A DNA stretch of 6,380 bases from Bacillaceae bacterium (GTDB lineage: Bacteria > Bacillota > Bacilli > Bacillales > Amphibacillaceae), in contig JASLIE010000079.1 of the NCBI GenBank assembly GCA_030152985.1, forward strand, positions 1 through 6,380. Reading direction: 5' to 3'. The notes below the pieces were generated by a model. That model saw nothing but the letters and a program-made list of their open reading frames with translations. It was not told where the DNA came from and searched no databases. Below are positions 4,547 through 6,380 of this stretch, piece by piece (positions within the stretch are counted from its first letter, which is position 1; each line of letters starts with the position of its first letter). A program made the translations under genes and the position numbers.

Positions 4547-6380
4547 ATGAAGAAACGAAGTTATATCGTCTCTTTCTTTTTAATTGTGATTCTCTTACTG
4601 AGTACCGTAGGACTTACAGTTGAAGATGTGAGTAAAAAGATTAACCTTGGCTTAGACTTACAAGGTGGATTTGAAGTTCTTTATGAAGTTGAAGCAATTC
4701 AGGAAGGGCAAGAAGTTGATCGGGCGCTTTTAGAGGCGACTGTTCAAACCTTAAATGATCGAGTCAATCGTTTAGGAATTAGTGAGACAGTGATTGATAT
4801 CGAAGGTGAGGACCGAATTAGGGTTCAGCTTGCAGGTGTAGAAGATCAAAATGAAGCACGTGATATGCTAGCAACCTCAGCGCAACTCTCATTTAGAGAT
4901 GTAAACGACGAGGAGCGTTTAGACGGAACAGATGTCAAGGAAGGTAGTGCAAAGCAAGACTATGATGCAAAAACAAACACACCACTTGTCACACTCTCAC
5001 TTAAAGACGCAAGTAAATTTGGTGAAGTCACAACAGATATTAAAAACATGGGAAGTCCAAATAATTTATTAGTTATTTGGATGGACTTTGAAGAAGGCGA
5101 TTCATTTGAGCAGGAAGTCACAAAAGCTAATCCGAAATATATTTCAGCCCCTGCTGTGTCACAGACACTTGAAACGACAGATGTTCAAATTACGGGAGAC
5201 TTCACAGTTGAAGAAGCTCAGCGTCTCGCGGATATCATTAATTCAGGCTCATTACCTGTACATATGAATGAAATCTTCTCAACTTCTGTTGGTGCTCAGT
5301 TCGGAGAGCAGGCACTTAAGGAAACGGTCTTTGCAGGCTTTATTGCAATCGGGCTTATTTTCTTATTTATGATTGCTGTTTATAGGTTCTCAGGAATTAT
5401 TGCATCAATTAATTTAGCTGTTTATGTCTTTATTATTTTGCTTGTTTTCCAACTTATGAACGGTGTCTTAACACTTCCGGGAATTGCAGCACTGATCTTA
5501 GGTGTTGCTATGGCCGTAGACGCAAACGTGATTACATTTGAGCGAATCAAGGAAGAATTAATTAAAGGTAAATCCGTTGTTTCAGCTGTCGAAGCAGGAA
5601 TGAAAAACTCACTAACAACGATTATTGATGCCAATATTACAACCTTACTCGCAGCCGTTGTTCTCTTTAGTTTTGGGACGAGTTCAATTAAAGGGTTCGC
5701 AACCATTTTAATTGTCAGTATTTTAACGAGCTTTATTACGGCTGTTTACGGGACACGCTTGCTGCTCAACCTTTGGGTGAAGAGTGGTTACTTGAAAGAC
5801 CGTAAAGGCTGGTTAGGAGTTAAGACAAGTAAGATTCAAGACATTAGTGAAGTAGAAGAAACTGATGTAAGTTTTATGGGGCGTAAACCAAATGTTGTTC
5901 GTCATCAGAAGCGGATCTTCATGTTGACCTCAACACTTGTTGCTATTGGGCTTATTTCACTCTTTGTATTTAAGTTAACACCTGGTATTGACTTTTCAAG
6001 TGGTTCTCGTATCGAAGTTTTATCGAATGAAGGAGCTATAAAAACAGAAGAAATTGAAAAAGATTTAGCAGGCTTTAACCTTGAAGCAAAGGCAATTGTG
6101 ATTTCAGGCGAGAATGATGAAATTGCAGTCAGTCGCTTTGATACGGTCATTCCAGAGAAGCAAATTGGTGAAATTAAAGCATTTTACAAAGAAAAATATG
6201 GCGAGGAACCGAGCGTGAGCGTAGTGTCACCAATTGTTGGACAGGAGCTCGTTAAAAATGCCATTTATGCTTTAGCGATTGCAACAATCGGAATGATTAT
6301 TTATGTGACCATTCGATTTGAGTTTTATTTTGCTCTAACAGCGATTGTGACACTTGTACATGATGTCTTCTTTATCTTAG
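4547..6380 (+). CDS. secDF: Fused protein translocase subunit SecDF (3' end beyond window)
   Basis: SecDF is a membrane partner of SecYEG that uses the proton motive force to pull proteins out during export. The frame is open from ATG 4547 to the window edge: 611 complete codons, of roughly 740-760 in known fused SecDF. The SecD half has a first helix (about 5-24), LGLDLQGG (34-41), the large extracytoplasmic P1 domain (about 42-255) and five further helices. The signature AMAVDANVITFERIKEE is near 321-337, with Asp325 the probable proton-relay residue. A cytoplasmic linker (about 411-455) leads into the SecF half, with a helix at about 456-475, TPGIDFSSG (478-486), a periplasmic-type P4 domain (487-565) and the helix segment with VHDV (604-607). 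The second catalytic Asp region of SecF lies past the edge. It has its own promoter and ribosome binding site. Confidence 0.97.
   Translation, partial: MKKRSYIVSFFLIVILLLSTVGLTVEDVSKKINLGLDLQGGFEVLYEVEAIQEGQEVDRALLEATVQTLNDRVNRLGISETVIDIEGEDRIRVQLAGVEDQNEARDMLATSAQLSFRDVNDEERLDGTDVKEGSAKQDYDAKTNTPLVTLSLKDASKFGEVTTDIKNMGSPNNLLVIWMDFEEGDSFEQEVTKANPKYISAPAVSQTLETTDVQITGDFTVEEAQRLADIINSGSLPVHMNEIFSTSVGAQFGEQALKETVFAGFIAIGLIFLFMIAVYRFSGIIASINLAVYVFIILLVFQLMNGVLTLPGIAALILGVAMAVDANVITFERIKEELIKGKSVVSAVEAGMKNSLTTIIDANITTLLAAVVLFSFGTSSIKGFATILIVSILTSFITAVYGTRLLLNLWVKSGYLKDRKGWLGVKTSKIQDISEVEETDVSFMGRKPNVVRHQKRIFMLTSTLVAIGLISLFVFKLTPGIDFSSGSRIEVLSNEGAIKTEEIEKDLAGFNLEAKAIVISGENDEIAVSRFDTVIPEKQIGEIKAFYKEKYGEEPSVSVVSPIVGQELVKNAIYALAIATIGMIIYVTIRFEFYFALTAIVTLVHDVFFIL

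Noticed and set aside
5422..6150. Open frames on the minus strand opposite secDF (5422-5706 and 5905-6150)
   Set aside because: They are antisense to well-conserved SecDF coding sequence, lack convincing ribosome binding sites and resemble no family.
1..6380. CRISPR array, insertion sequence, tRNA/rRNA or defence island
   Set aside because: No spaced direct repeats, transposase fragments, terminal inverted repeats, RNA-gene signatures or nuclease/toxin genes were seen on either strand.

Overview
The window is AT-rich, tightly packed bacterial DNA, almost certainly from a Gram-positive of the class Bacilli (Bacillota). Supporting signs are strong AGGAGG-type ribosome binding sites, a lipoprotein with a classical lipobox, a fused SecD-SecF, a LytR-CpsA-Psr (LCP) cell-envelope protein, and a mevalonate-pathway HMG-CoA synthase. 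From general knowledge, SecDF is usual in Bacillales and usually absent from Lactobacillales, whereas the mevalonate pathway is found in Staphylococcaceae, Listeria and Lactobacillales. The thymidine kinase resembles the Listeria/Streptococcus/E. coli subtype rather than the Bacillus/Staphylococcus one. The mixture suggests a Bacillales lineage with mevalonate metabolism; I cannot name the genus.

Layout from left to right. (1) 2-622 (+): the 3' part of a lipoprotein gene with a long charged linker and a small C-terminal domain, ending at a terminator (627-663). (2) 791-1954 (+): mvaS, HMG-CoA synthase, with all three catalytic residues at canonical positions. Its best promoter candidate overlaps the preceding terminator. 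(3) A bidirectional terminator (1952-1985) that contains the stop codons of both convergent neighbours. (4) 3400 down to 1983 (-): an apparent two-gene operon, an unrecognised 8-TM membrane protein followed 17 nt later by tdk (thymidine kinase). (5) 3401-3514: a compact divergent promoter region whose two -10 boxes lie 3 bp apart. (6) 3515-4432 (+): an LCP-family protein, ended by a terminator (4429-4462). (7) 4547 to the window end (+): secDF, cut off by the window edge after 611 codons.

The genes look like ordinary core functions: isoprenoid precursor synthesis (for undecaprenyl carriers and quinones), thymidine salvage, attachment of polymers to the cell wall, and protein export. Apart from the probable membrane-protein/tdk operon, each gene has its own transcription signals. 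I see no mobile element, CRISPR, tRNA, rRNA or defence cassette, and no intergenic gap over 300 bases. The least explained item is the membrane protein, which is visibly an internal duplication of a 4-TM unit. I found no convincing evidence of a new multi-gene system.
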